Assembly (NCBI RefSeq): GCF_001638985.1
Contig: NW_017265158.1
Coordinates: 744,001-808,000 of the forward strand
DNA: 64,000 nt
Source: Phycomyces blakesleeanus NRRL 1555(-)
Lineage: Eukaryota; Mucoromycota; Mucoromycetes; Mucorales; Phycomycetaceae
Direction of reading: 5' to 3'
In this document: in pieces, positions 43,565 through 54,427 of the stretch
How positions within the stretch are numbered: position 1 is the stretch's first letter
How the letters are laid out: each line of letters begins with the position of its first letter
Position numbers and translations under genes: made by a program
Notes under the pieces: generated by a model
Seen by the model: only the letters and a program-made list of their open reading frames with translations
What the model was told of the DNA's origin: nothing
Database searches by the model: none

Positions 43565-44049
43565 CTAATAGGCTAAAACAGGCATGCTATTGGCTATAAA
43601 AGTTACGAGTTCGTAACTCGGTACGAGGTCGGAGGTATAAATCCTGCCATTTCCTACAGTGTATATTTTACTATCGGAGTTTTCTTGGGGTAAAATTGAA
43701 AAGATTGCAAAACTTTGATGTTTATGCTCGAACACACCATACAAACCAAATTCTTGCAAAACTCTAATATAATCAAATGTCTCTTCTATCTCATCTAATT
43801 TTTCAATATACTACTTAATATTTTCAACATCTTGATACATAATATAGTTAAGCCCACTTTTTTGTTGGAAATTGTTGAAGATTGCATAGCTATAATTATC
43901 TTCAAAATACTTAGTAATAAGAGTCATAGCTTCTGGAAAGAGCCTGTAACGCATATCATAATCTATGTCATCATTCTCAATTGAATTTTTATGCTGTATC
44001 TCACGGAATTACAGAGTAAGCTTTCGGTTCTTTTTCTTGGAGACATATA
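43565..44049 (-). pseudogene. Decayed ORF with two in-frame stops, unknown family
   Basis: One minus-strand frame reads VSKKKNRKLTL, a stop, FREIQHKNSIENDDIDYDMR, MTLITKYFEDNYSYAIFNNF, NYIMYQDVENIK, a stop, then YIEKLDEIEETFDYIRVLQE and GLYGVFEHKHQSFAIFS to a TAG at 43565. Frame and composition stay coherent across both stops, so this is a recently inactivated coding region. I cannot name the family. Confidence 0.45.
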
Positions 44050-44439
44050 CAAAACATAGGTAGTCATGTTTTGGTGTATTTTTATCACAATGTCTCTGAA
44101 AGGAGGCCAAGTTTTTCTTTGTTCAGAGACTTTTAAGGCATCATTTTTTATATATATTTCTCATTATATATTCGCGAAATTACTTACAAAATGTTTTTAA
44201 GCAAGAGCTTAAAGAAGAAGTGGGAAAGATAATATTACACAATGAGAGGGAGAACGAGTCATTTTTTCTAATACCCTGCTTGTTCTCTAAAATACATATA
44301 TTTTTCATGCTTGAAGAAAAGAAGCAAAGATACCACTTACAGATCTCAAAATACCTCAAATTAAAGATAAAATTAATTATTTTTATTATGTTATAGAAGA
44401 ACCCTTATTTTAAAGCTTGGTCTATTCATATGTACTCTA

Positions 44440-45347
44440 TACTTGAAATATACCCAGAGGTGCTCGATTAGATTCAAAAATCTGGATTTTGAGGTGGCCA
44501 GTTGTTCAAAGGTTTTATCTTCTTTCTTCTTCTTTTATTCTTTTGTTATTGCACTCGCATAATAGCTAACGCTATACTCTTGAAGAAAAAAAATTTCCAG
44601 CTGTATTTTTCTTTAAATGGTTTTAAATAAGGGAGGTAGACTCTTTCCATGGTTATAATATACTTCTTGGAATCGACATTTCCGAACATGCCATCTAAAA
44701 CTCCGGTAGTCTTTCCATAAAAGCACCTTCGGACAATAATAGAGTCCCTTTTAAACTTCACGGTTGGTGGAGCGAAGTTAGGCTTAAAGCTGTTGCCGTT
44801 TGGTCTGAGAACGTACCCGAATCAATCGCTTTCCTCGAGCTTAATCTTGGACTCATCAGACTAGATGGCGACGTTTCAATCATTGGTTTTCTATTGATGT
44901 TCCTTGATCCATTGCAATCCCTTTAGAATTGATTTCTGAAATCTTTGGTTTCTGAATCATCTTTGGAGAGTATACTCCAACATTACGAAGAAACTTTCTC
45001 AAAGTCTTGTCAGAAACAGGCGTGGGCAAGGCTTTGGCAATCTTATTCATTGGCTGTGTTGGATCCCGACTGATCTGAAGCATAATTCCTCTCTTGTCTC
45101 TTTCATTCAACTTCAAAGGTCTGCCAGAACGTGGTGCAGCCATATGTGTGCCCGTTTTCTTATAGCTCTGAAGAACACGTTTCACCACGTCTTTGCTTAC
45201 ACCTACTTTTTTGGCAATGTCAACCTGACTAGTGCCATTCTTAACACTCTCATGGACAATGATTGCACGAGTTGTGTTGTCCGTGTTTTTATGTCCATTG
45301 GTGGGGACCTTTGCAATTTTTTTTGTGCATTCGGTTTGATTCTTCAT
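44440..45347 (-). pseudogene. Tc1/mariner-like transposase pseudogene
   Basis: From ATG 45347 the frame gives two helix-turn-helix motifs (TSQVDIAKKVGVSKDVVKRV and DPTQPMNKIAKALPTPVSDK) joined by the linker APRSGRPLKL, the bipartite DNA-binding region of Tc1 transposases. A frameshift near 44920 moves to QWIKEHQ and then SDESKIKLEES (first catalytic Asp block). GVLDGMFGNVDSKKYIITME and NNWPPQNPDF follow, and after another shift IEHLWVYF (the final Glu of the DDE triad). At least two frameshifts and several stops make it inactive. No clear terminal repeats were found nearby. Confidence 0.85.
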
Positions 45348-46179
45348 TTTATAGAAGGTTAATTTAAGAGAAAAAGCGAGAATATTGCGTTTGCTATTTT
45401 CGGCATTTCAAAAAAAAGGTATTGCTTTTTCCCTCTCACTGCACATAGCGCCGTATGCATTTGCAGTTTTACTAACAGCTACGGCTGAAGAGAATTTTCC
45501 TTAAATACTAAAAATCTAATTGAACTCGGGCAAGGCAAAATAAGACTCCTTCGAAGAAGTCTCGCCGACAATAGCAAAGTCATTGATTCTGTCGTTGCTA
45601 ATAATGATATTACTTATATTAGCTGCCAAAAAAAATGTGCAGAACATAGAAATATAGGTAAGAATGGTGTCACGCTAACTTGCAGTCTGTCTTGTCAGAC
45701 TGCCTGTAAGTTTGTCCAATTATGCAATACGCACGCATATATATATAAAAGGTCTATTGGCAAGCTTAGAATCCTCATCTTAAATACAGCCATCATTGTT
45801 TTACTATTAGCCAGTAGTCTTTGCCACAAATGCGTCGATACTGGCCCACAAATATATGTTAAAGTTTAAATATAACACTAAATAATCTTAAAATACATAT
45901 TAAATTGATAAAAATCTTAGTTGAATCCACATATATTATAGGTAATAATAATAAATAACAGGCCTTTCCGACAATATGAATATTCATATATGCACACATA
46001 TAAATATAGAGGAGAGACTCTGTATGATAAGCTGGGGCATTATATTTTTAAGTAAGAAAAAAAAGAAAGGGAACATGGTCTACAAAAGGAAAAGAAGAAG
46101 TAGTTACTTAGTTTTGTGGGATTCGCACAAAAGAAAATAGATAAAAAAGAGGATAGGCATTATTTCTGTTAATGATCGT
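45348..46179. other. Intergenic upstream of the transposase relic
   Basis: Holds the perfect 8-bp hairpin GCAGTCTG-TCTTGT-CAGACTGC near 45687-45708, then CTGTAAGTTTGTCCAAT, similar to a motif at about 40683. The remaining AT-rich DNA leads into the 3' side of the importin gene. Confidence 0.5.
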
Positions 46180-49100
46180 TTACAAGAAACGTCCCAATTC
46201 ACTTGAAGCCAAGTTCAGCTCAGGCTTTTGAGCGTTTAGTGCACGTACAAGCTCGATAAGTTGAGCACGAGTTGCCTCGGTCAATTGGTCCTCATCAGCC
46301 AATACATGTGCAAACAAAGGCAAAATCTGAGCAAGATGAGCAAAGATCTAAGGATAAACCGAACAATAACAAAACTTGTTAGGATATGGAGGTACTCACT
46401 AGTATTTTATATACGAGACTTACAAAGGGGTTGTTGGCACGGAAAAGGGAGAAGAGACACTCAAATACAGGTTCGTTCTCAGCAAAATCTGCCTTTAAGG
46501 GAAGAGCGCCCAAGAATACAGGCAAAACCTGATCAAGAGGCAGAGCATCAGGATGTGCTAAGATAAGACGTGCAACGGCACCAGTTGCATTATCAGTTGT
46601 GTTTGGAAGAGACTGGTTCTGGAACAAGGGGTGAAGAGCAGTCAAAATAGCAGGGTATTGCCTGGTGATTTCAAAAACCAGAAACAAAATTAGCGAGAGT
46701 TAAAAGATGAATAACAATAATAATAAAAATAGCATTGGTATTGTACGTTCCACACAGATTACCGGTACTTACGAGCTAAGATCAAGCTGAGTGTTGATGG
46801 TAAGAACACCCAATGCAAATGCTGCATTGCTTCTGACGGTCTGGTCTTCATCGGCACATGCCTTGATGAACATTTGCAACAGGCGTTCAGTATGGGGAGT
46901 CACGGCACGCTTAACACCAGTGATGCACTCGCCCAGACATCCAACAGCCATGGAGCGTTCAGTAGAAGCCTTTGTCTTTTTCTGTAGACCAAAAAAAAAT
47001 AGTGAGTATTGATTTTGAATGTGAATTAATTTTGAAGAAGATTTACTTACGTAGTACTTTGCAATAAGAGGCAGGAACACATCAAAGTATGAAGAAAAGC
47101 CTTCGCCAATAGTCTCACACAAGCTGGCAACCAGGTCAGCAGCAGCACCGATAAGAAGAGATTCGGACTGAGCTTCCTCATCCTCATCAATAAAGTCCTC
47201 ATCGTCAAAGCTTTGCTGGCAAAGAGATCTCTTCTCAAAGATATCGAGCACGTTGCGAGTAGTGTTCTCAAGAGCTAAGAAAAAAATCAAGTAAGATGTC
47301 AGGTGCTTTCTTTTTTTTAAAAGAAAAAAGATTACTTACTCTCAGCAACAACACAAGGACCCATAAGCTTAAGAGCCTGAACAAACTCTTGGCAAATTTG
47401 GACAGCAACCATCTTATCCTGCTCATCCTTCCACATCAATAATACGGTAGGAATAACAGTAGAGATCATATGCTGAACATTCTCATGGACAGTGTAAGAC
47501 AAGGGAAGACCAGCAGCCCATTCTCCGGGAGTTGAGATAACATAGAAGGTTCTAAGGAACGAGAACAGACTTCCAACAACAGCCTTGCGGACACCCTCGA
47601 ACATATGGAAAGAGAGCTTGGTAAGCTCTTCCATAGCAGTCTCAACGTAAGGCAGGAAGTGAGTCTTAGTGTTCTCGAAAAGTTCACCAAGTGCATCAGC
47701 AGCAAACTCCTTTTCATCGGCAATAGCAGAGTTGTAGTTGAAGTTCTCCAATTCATCTTCATCATCCATATCTCCATCACCAGTTGTAAGATCAATCTCA
47801 CCCTGAAGAATGTTGTCCTCCTTCTCCTCAGCCTGGCAAGAAGAGATGATGTGGGGCATGACAGTGGGAAGATAAGGAGCAAACTCCTCACCATAGACAC
47901 GAGCAAGGATAGAGAAAAATGCATAAGAGCACTCACGAAGACGAGGAGAGTCCAATTGGAGTTGTTCAATAGCGAGGTTCATCAAGTTTTGAGAGTAAGG
48001 GCGGAACATCTCGGGACCAACAGCTTCAGCAATTGCAGCAGCAGTGTCGGTAGCAACACCACGGAGAATCATGGCATCACCTCCTTCCTTGGCAGACATA
48101 AGATGGCAAATACGGGGCAAGACCTCTCCAAAGTAAGGATGGAATGCCTCGCTGGCAGCGTGAGCAGCGCTTCCGATGGCAGCAATCACAGTAGCCTTGG
48201 TTTCGGTCTGAGAAGCGTTGTCAAGCAACAATAAAAGCTTCTCCATCAACATGGGGAGGTACTGGACGACATCGGAACCGAGGCCATCAAGAATGGCATC
48301 GAGAGCATTGCACGCGTGCTTGGTGACCTCGGGGTTGGTGTCATTCATGAGATTGAATACAAGGGGAAGGAGGACCTGGTGCTGCTCAGCAATCTCAGCT
48401 GGAAGTTCCTCGGCGAGACAACCGAGTGCCATGCAGGCAGCACGGCGGACAATGATCTCGGGATCCTGGAGACCAGTGCAGACAAGAGGGAGGAGCTCAT
48501 TGAACTGAGGGCTCATGAAATCAGCACAGCCTTCGATAACAACAGCAAAAGCCACCATGGCAGCCTTTCTGAAGCCAGGGTTGGGGTTCTGCATGTATGA
48601 AAGGATGACAGGGATAATGATGGGGAAAACTTGCTGGGGAGGCATGTTTGTGGCAAGAGCATTGAGAACCTTGCAGGAAACCTTATGGAACAATACAGAT
48701 ACAAAGTAGGTGAGTAAATGAAAGAAAAAAAGTACTCTACCCACAATTTTTGGTATTTCTATATTATTCTATAAACACATACACGAGAAGGAGAGTCCTC
48801 ATCAACATCTTCGGGATCCTCTTCGGTACAGATAGGCATCAGGCTCTCGACAATGAATCCAACCATCTTTAAGCTTCTAATCTTGTTCTGCTTGCTGTTA
48901 AAAAAACACGGTGATTATATGTTATGTGACACGTCAAAAACAGAAAAATATATCTTCTTTCTTCTTCTTTTTCTAACTTACTATACAGCAGCCCACATAA
49001 GGAAATTGAGGGCAAGAACACGGAGGGAATCTTCCAATTCGCGGTTAGCACCAACAGTCAAGAAGAAACGGATCAAGTCGACCAAATGAGTGGAGAGAAG

Positions 49101-50366
49101 GGGAGCATCCTAAAAAAAGAGATATACATCAAAACGTGTTTACTTTATTATTATTATTGTCCTAAGATATATATATATATACTCATTTTTACTTACCAAC
49201 ATCAACAGAATGTCAAAGACCTCAAAGATCTCACTTGCACTCTCCTCATCATTATCTTCAAGACATTTTTCGAGGACATTGACCATGGCGGGGATCATTT
49301 CCTTGAACATTTTCTGTAGACATATGTTAATATTTGATAGCATGCGATTTTTGAATTTTCCAAATCACATACGATGTATTCTTTATCTTCGGTGTCAATG
49401 AAATCTGCAACCTTTCCAAGTACACTAGAAATAAGATGAAGGAAAACACAAGAAAATAAGAAGCAGAAATAACCTTTATTAATACTGGACTCGTTATTTC
49501 TTATTTAGACTGATTTGGTTTACACTTACAGAACGGTTGTAACTCTGACAGTCTTGCTTTCGGGATCAACAATAGACTTCTTGAAGAGATCAAAGAGAGG
49601 TGTCATGTGATCGAGGAAGTAATCTGAGATAACTTCAAAGAGAGTATACAAGCAGTAGATTCCGACCTCGCGGTGAGAAGCGTTAGGGCTTGCACAAGAC
49701 TCATTCAAGAAGTTAAGCAGATCAGGCCACTTGTTTTCAGGCACATCAATGCGTGCGATAGAAGAGATGACGCGAGCAGTCGAATGGCGTACAAGCTCAC
49801 TTATTTGATGAAAAATCAGATGTGAGTTATACACAAACACACAAACAGACAAGAACAAACAAAAATAGAAAGAAAAGAAAGCCACCGACTTACTGTTGTT
49901 CGGTGAGAGAGATCTGAAGCAACTGTGTGCGAAGGCCAGTCTTGGTCTGGTCAGGGATTTCGGGCCACCACTTTGAGATACGCTTACGAAGCTCTACTGC
50001 GGCAAGCTGACGAACATGGATAAGAGGCGAACGGGCAATGATTTCAACAAGAGCTGGAACGCAGTCAGAGGTTGCGTAGAACTGAGTGTTGAGAGTAGAG
50101 GTAGCCTGTCATGTTAAGGTTTAATTAGAGGGTGGTGAGCACAGGGTTATTTTGAGTCGAAAGTAAGATCCTTACAATGCGAATGGTTTCCGAATCCTGG
50201 GCTTGTGACAACTTAGTCAACAGCTCATCGAGATTTACAATGAATTGCTATTATAAAAGGAGATTAGATGAGTGAGACTTCTATTTTCAGAAGGTTTATC
50301 TTGCACTGTACGCGATATGGACATGTGGGGCGTGAGTGACATGGGGACTGGTGGTCTTACCTCCAT
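46180..50366 (-). CDS. KAP123: Karyopherin beta, importin-4/Kap123 family
   Basis: Thirteen exons: 50366..50361, 50247..50176, 50105..49894, 49799..49530, 49424..49373, 49313..49197, 49109..48982, 48894..48783, 48681..47340, 47274..47051, 46981..46773, 46661..46424 and 46347..46180, 1049 aa. HEAT repeats run throughout, with ARIVSS-type helices and repeated 'xxDPxxxVRxxAxxALG' blocks such as LQDPEIIVRRAACMALGCLA and DEDQTVRSNAAFALGVLT. A long acidic loop (DLTTGDGDMDDEDELENF) and a second one (DDEDFIDEDEEAQSES) sit where Kap123/IPO4 has its acidic insertions. The block STERSMAVGCLGECITG also matches that family. It imports ribosomal proteins and histones into the nucleus. The first coding exon is only ATG GAG. 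All introns are GT-AG and all phases close. Confidence 0.94.
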
Positions 50367-50577
50367 ATTGCCTGCACAAAAGAAGTAAAAGAGAGGATGG
50401 TTGCAACTCAAAAAAAAAATTTTTACTCAAAGCAATTTCCAAAGAGCGCACAACGTGGCAGGTAATACAAGCCTTGAATAGTGTTTATAATCTCATGCAA
50501 CCCATATTTCACTTAATCTCTACAGCCTCCTCTTTCTCTTTCACATTTTTTTTTAAATTCTTTTCTATTTTTCTTAA
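50367..50577. promoter_or_regulatory. Bidirectional promoter between KAP123 and PKA regulatory subunit
   Basis: 211 bp separate the divergent ATGs. It contains an A run followed by a T run near 50410-50421 and a CT-rich leader before the BCY1-like ATG. Both promoters must lie here or within the first KAP123 intron. Confidence 0.65.
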
Positions 50578-52024
50578 ATGGAATTCATATCAGATACATC
50601 AACCGAACAAGAGTTTGCAGATATAATTCAAGAACTCACACAAGATTTTTACTACCAGAAACCAGACGATGTCCTTCAGTTTTGCACCAATTTTTTCCAA
50701 TCAAGACTATCTAGCCAACGATCATTTTGGAGAGGATATATCACAGAGACATGTAAGAAATACCAACAGCCACATCCACACATCTACATACAAATACATA
50801 TATACATGTATATATATGTGTGTATGTGTGTATGTCTTGTTATTATTTTAGCTCCTTTTACTTATTAATTTATTAAACCAAATGTATATTTAGCTGAGCA
50901 CCCTCATGCACTCCCTGCTATTAGAGTTACTTCACACCCAACCGAATCTTCACCGAGCCTCACCCCTGCTCTAGTGCAAGATCCTTTAGAAGCCTACAGT
51001 AGCGATGAAGAGGATGTTTTTGAAGACGAAGATACATTTGAGAACGAAATGATTGAATTTACTGCACCAATTTCTAACCGTGGCCGACGAACGTCTGTTA
51101 GTGCGGAGTCTATGACACCATTAGCCCGAGGAGACAAGGATTACATTCAAAAGATAATACCCAAGACCAACGCCCAAAAAGAACAAATCCAGGCTGCAAT
51201 TAGAAACAATTTTTTGTTTCGCAATCTTGATGAAAACCAGCACCAAGACATTATCAACGCCATGTCAGAAAAGCAAGTGCTTCCCAACGAGGTTGTGATC
51301 CAGCAGGGTGCTATTGGAGATTATTTTTACATTGTCGGTTCAGGCCAGCTAGACTGTTATATTAATTCGGATCAGCAAAAGGTCACAACTTATGGTCCCG
51401 GGGGAAGCTTCGGTGAGCTAGCCCTGATGTACGACAGCCCTCGTGCAGCAACCATTGTGTCTGTTGTCTCTGGAGTACTTTGGGCCTTGGACCGTCTCAC
51501 GTTCCACCGCATTGTGGTCGAACATGCCTCACACAGACGCCAGATGTATGAATCATTCCTAGCCGAGGTTCCTATTCTTGCTTCTCTGGACGCTTGTGAG
51601 AGGTTCAAGGTGGCCGATGCACTAGAGTATGTGTGCTTTGAAGAAGGCGAGACAGTAGTCCAGCAGAACGGTTTCGGAGATAATTTCTATTTGATCGAGT
51701 CAGGAGATGCACTGGTTTACCAAACCGACGTGGACGGCATACAGAAAGAGGTCAATTGCCTGACAAAGGGAGCCTATTTTGGAGGTAAATGATTAATTGT
51801 GGTCTGATCTTGTGTTATCCACCATTAACACTCCAAACTCGTCATTTTTAGAACTTGCTCTATTGCATGATATCCCACGTGCTGCTACGGTAATTGCCCA
51901 AGGACGGCTCCGATGTGCCACCCTTGGCAAACGAGGCTTCAGTAGACTGCTTGGTCCTATCTTGGATATTCTCAAGCGTAACTCTGAGAACTATGCCAAG
52001 GTCCTGCAAACAACTACAATCTAG
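50578..52024 (+). CDS. BCY1: cAMP-dependent protein kinase regulatory subunit
   Basis: Exons 50578..50752, 50894..51784 and 51852..52024, 412 aa. The N-terminal dimerisation/docking helix pair ([20 protein letters not shown]) is followed by an acidic linker and the inhibitor site [10 protein letters not shown], an RRxS-type sequence that occupies and is phosphorylated by the catalytic subunit. Two cAMP-binding domains follow. The first phosphate-binding cassette is [19 protein letters not shown]; the second is [20 protein letters not shown], split by intron 2. Both keep the Glu and Arg that hold cAMP. It restrains PKA until cAMP binds. The acceptor at 50893 was chosen because an earlier TTTTAG would lead to a stop. 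Confidence 0.96.
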
Positions 52025-52140
52025 TTAGATAAATTCCTTTTTAGTTTATTTTAGAAGCAACATTCATTTCATTTATTTTATTCAATTATCATTTTACTCA
52101 TCATCATTTTGTCCCACATTCAACATCCTTAAATTCTGCA

Positions 52141-52176
52141 TCAAATCAAATCAAATCAAATCAAATCAAATCAAAT
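52141..52176. repeat. (TCAAA)n pentanucleotide array
   Basis: Seven tandem TCAAA units just downstream of the PKA regulatory subunit gene. Confidence 0.95.
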
Positions 52177-53287
52177 ATTACATACACATATAAAAATCTT
52201 TTTTTCTTTCTTTTTAAAAAACCATTAGCGGACTACGAAAGTTGATACTTCATAGCTTGCAAAATATAATTTGTGAGTTGGATTTGATCTGTTGTTGTAA
52301 ATTGTTATGGTCGGCGATACAAATATTCTATCTTTGCGTCATTTGGAGCGCAATAATCTCATGATTGATTATTATTTTTTATTATGATTTCCTATCAAGT
52401 GTGAATCATGTGGAGAAAAGAAAAAGTATAAGAATAATAATAATAATATTTTATTTCCAAGGTTACCAAACCGTACAATAATTCCCCAATAGGAGAAAAA
52501 GAGAAAGTGACAATAATTGACCAAATTTAGGACAGAAATAACTAGAACAAGATGATGATGATGAAAACACGATTTCTTTTTTTTTTCTTTTTGGACATGT
52601 AAATCCAGTCAATTGATCTGGTATCAGACTTACTGTTTTGATTTCCTTTAGTATATTGAATTATGCTACGGTACAGGTGTATTATTCACATATATAAATA
52701 TAACATTGACAGGGCCATAGACGCACAAAGAATCAAAGTTTAGAGTATTGTAGGGATACGATTAATGTTTGCCTGTATTGTATCAAGTGTGTAACGAGTA
52801 CAACTTTGGTTATTGTTTTTTTATTTCTATATGATTTGTGTTTTTACACAGTTTAATTTGTAATAAAGCTACACAACAGTTCTTATTTATAGAATCCAAT
52901 GTATTGGTATCGTTACCACAATCCGGGGATAAATTAAATCTCAAAAACTGGCAGCCAAATATCCTTTTATCAACTGCAATGCGAAACTATTCACCAAACT
53001 TCTGACATACCGATTTATTGATGTACTTTCAAATCAGTTTTATGGCAGTAAAAAGAAAGTATTGCATATAATGGGCTCTCTTGCTGAATTATATATGTAT
53101 CATTATCAACTCGCAAAAAAAAACACCCTGCAGTGGCACTTTTTGCTGGATCAAATAGAAGGTTAACAACAGGGTGCATATCCAATACTTATGACTTAAA
53201 TATCCAAATTGTCAGTACATATTAAAAGAGGTCATGGTTTATAACAAGTGAATTATTATCTGACCACTTTTACGCACCATTTTGACA

Positions 53288-53560
53288 TCACCATACTTGT
53301 TTGGATTTCAATGTGATCCCCCTAGTATTCTGTACCATCTCTTCTTGATACGTTTGAACAGGTCTCGAACGCAAGTAAAACTTAGCATAACCAAGACAGC
53401 TACCATATCTCTGTCCGGTACATTTATCCCTAGGTTGGGTCCTGTTTGTTCGGTAAAAGCTCAAATTACATGCCTTGCTAACATAATATCGGTCAATGAT
53501 GTTTGGCATTCTGGGCTTATCAACATATTCTCGCCCGTACAAATATTTGAGGATTTTCTG
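53288..53560 (-). pseudogene. Possible piggyBac-like transposase scrap
   Basis: A minus-strand frame reads KYLYGREYVDKPRMPNIIDRY. This recalls the 'YTGRE...NIG.RVV' stretch that follows the second catalytic Asp in piggyBac transposases. The rest of the frame does not match well and no catalytic residues can be confirmed. Confidence 0.2.
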
Positions 53561-54089
53561 TCAAGATACACTTGACTAAATCCAGTGACATGTAAAGCTT
53601 TCAGGTCAATGACAATCTTCTATTGTAGTAGAGAAAGCCTAGTTTGATTGTCCTGTGTTTGCTAGTCTTTCGATCTCAACAAAGCACGTTTCAGTCACGA
53701 TGTATTGACCATCTTATATATCCGCGCCCCGTAGACTAACAGCTCTTCCATTATTCCTTACTTTTAGTTGCTTACATATGTGCAATGTTATTATTTTCGG
53801 TTAGTTGCCTAATGTTGCTTGTAATCTCGGTGGCAAACAAAAAAACTAAAAAAGAAAAATTCATACAACACATACACACACACACATGTATATATATATG
53901 GTAATTTCTTTATGATTTTTATTTAAATTTTATATTCAAGATTCCTTTGTTTGGTAGATGTCTAAATTTTTCCTAAAATCTTTACTACATTTATTTCGTA
54001 TCTTTTTATGCTATGGCTTCTAAAAGTTATATATAGAAAGAAAAGCATGAAATATAGATTTTTATATATAGCGAGAGAAATATGTGAAA

Positions 54090-54190
54090 TGAGTTGAAAT
54101 GAGTTGAGTTGAGGTGAGGTGAGGTGAGGTGAGGTGAGGTGAGGTGAGGTGAGGTGAGGTGAGGCGAGACGAGGCGAGGCGAGGCGAGGT
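54090..54190. repeat. Evolving GAGTT/GAGGT/GAGGC pentanucleotide array
   Basis: Successive five-base units drift from GAGTTGAAAT through about a dozen GAGGT to GAGGC/GAGAC. It is a graded minisatellite with variants at both ends. Confidence 0.95.
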
Positions 54191-54294
54191 TTTCATTATT
54201 GCATTTCCAGAAAGCAAGATGGAAAACGCGTCGATCCTTTATTGTGTGTATTGAGTTGCGGATGTGTAAATTCTGGGATTTGGCTGAAAACAGA

Positions 54295-54299
<5 letters not shown>

Positions 54300-54337
<38 letters not shown>
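54300..54337. repeat. (AG)n microsatellite
   Basis: About 18 AG units in the 3' flank of the ubiquitin protease gene. Confidence 0.95.
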
Positions 54338-54340
<3 letters not shown>

Positions 54341-54427
54341 TAAGAGTAAGGGGAAAGTTTTGGAGAGTTTTGGAGAGTTTGATTTTCCTTTTTCTTTTTT
54401 GCTGTGTTTTTCATTCTTCATTTCTTT

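Larger units (their letters stand above)
52025..54427. other. Intergenic with repeats and a decayed ORF
   Basis: Between the PKA regulatory subunit and the ubiquitin protease, whose 3' ends face each other. It holds (TCAAA)n at 52141-52176, a possible transposase scrap at 53288-53560, a CA/TA run near 53873-53900, the GAGGT array at 54090-54190 and an (AG)n run at 54300-54337. No intact gene. Confidence 0.55.

Noticed and set aside
47605..48600. Plus-strand ORFs of 209 and 96 codons
   Set aside because: They are antisense shadows of the large KAP123 exon, which has strong family matches on the minus strand.
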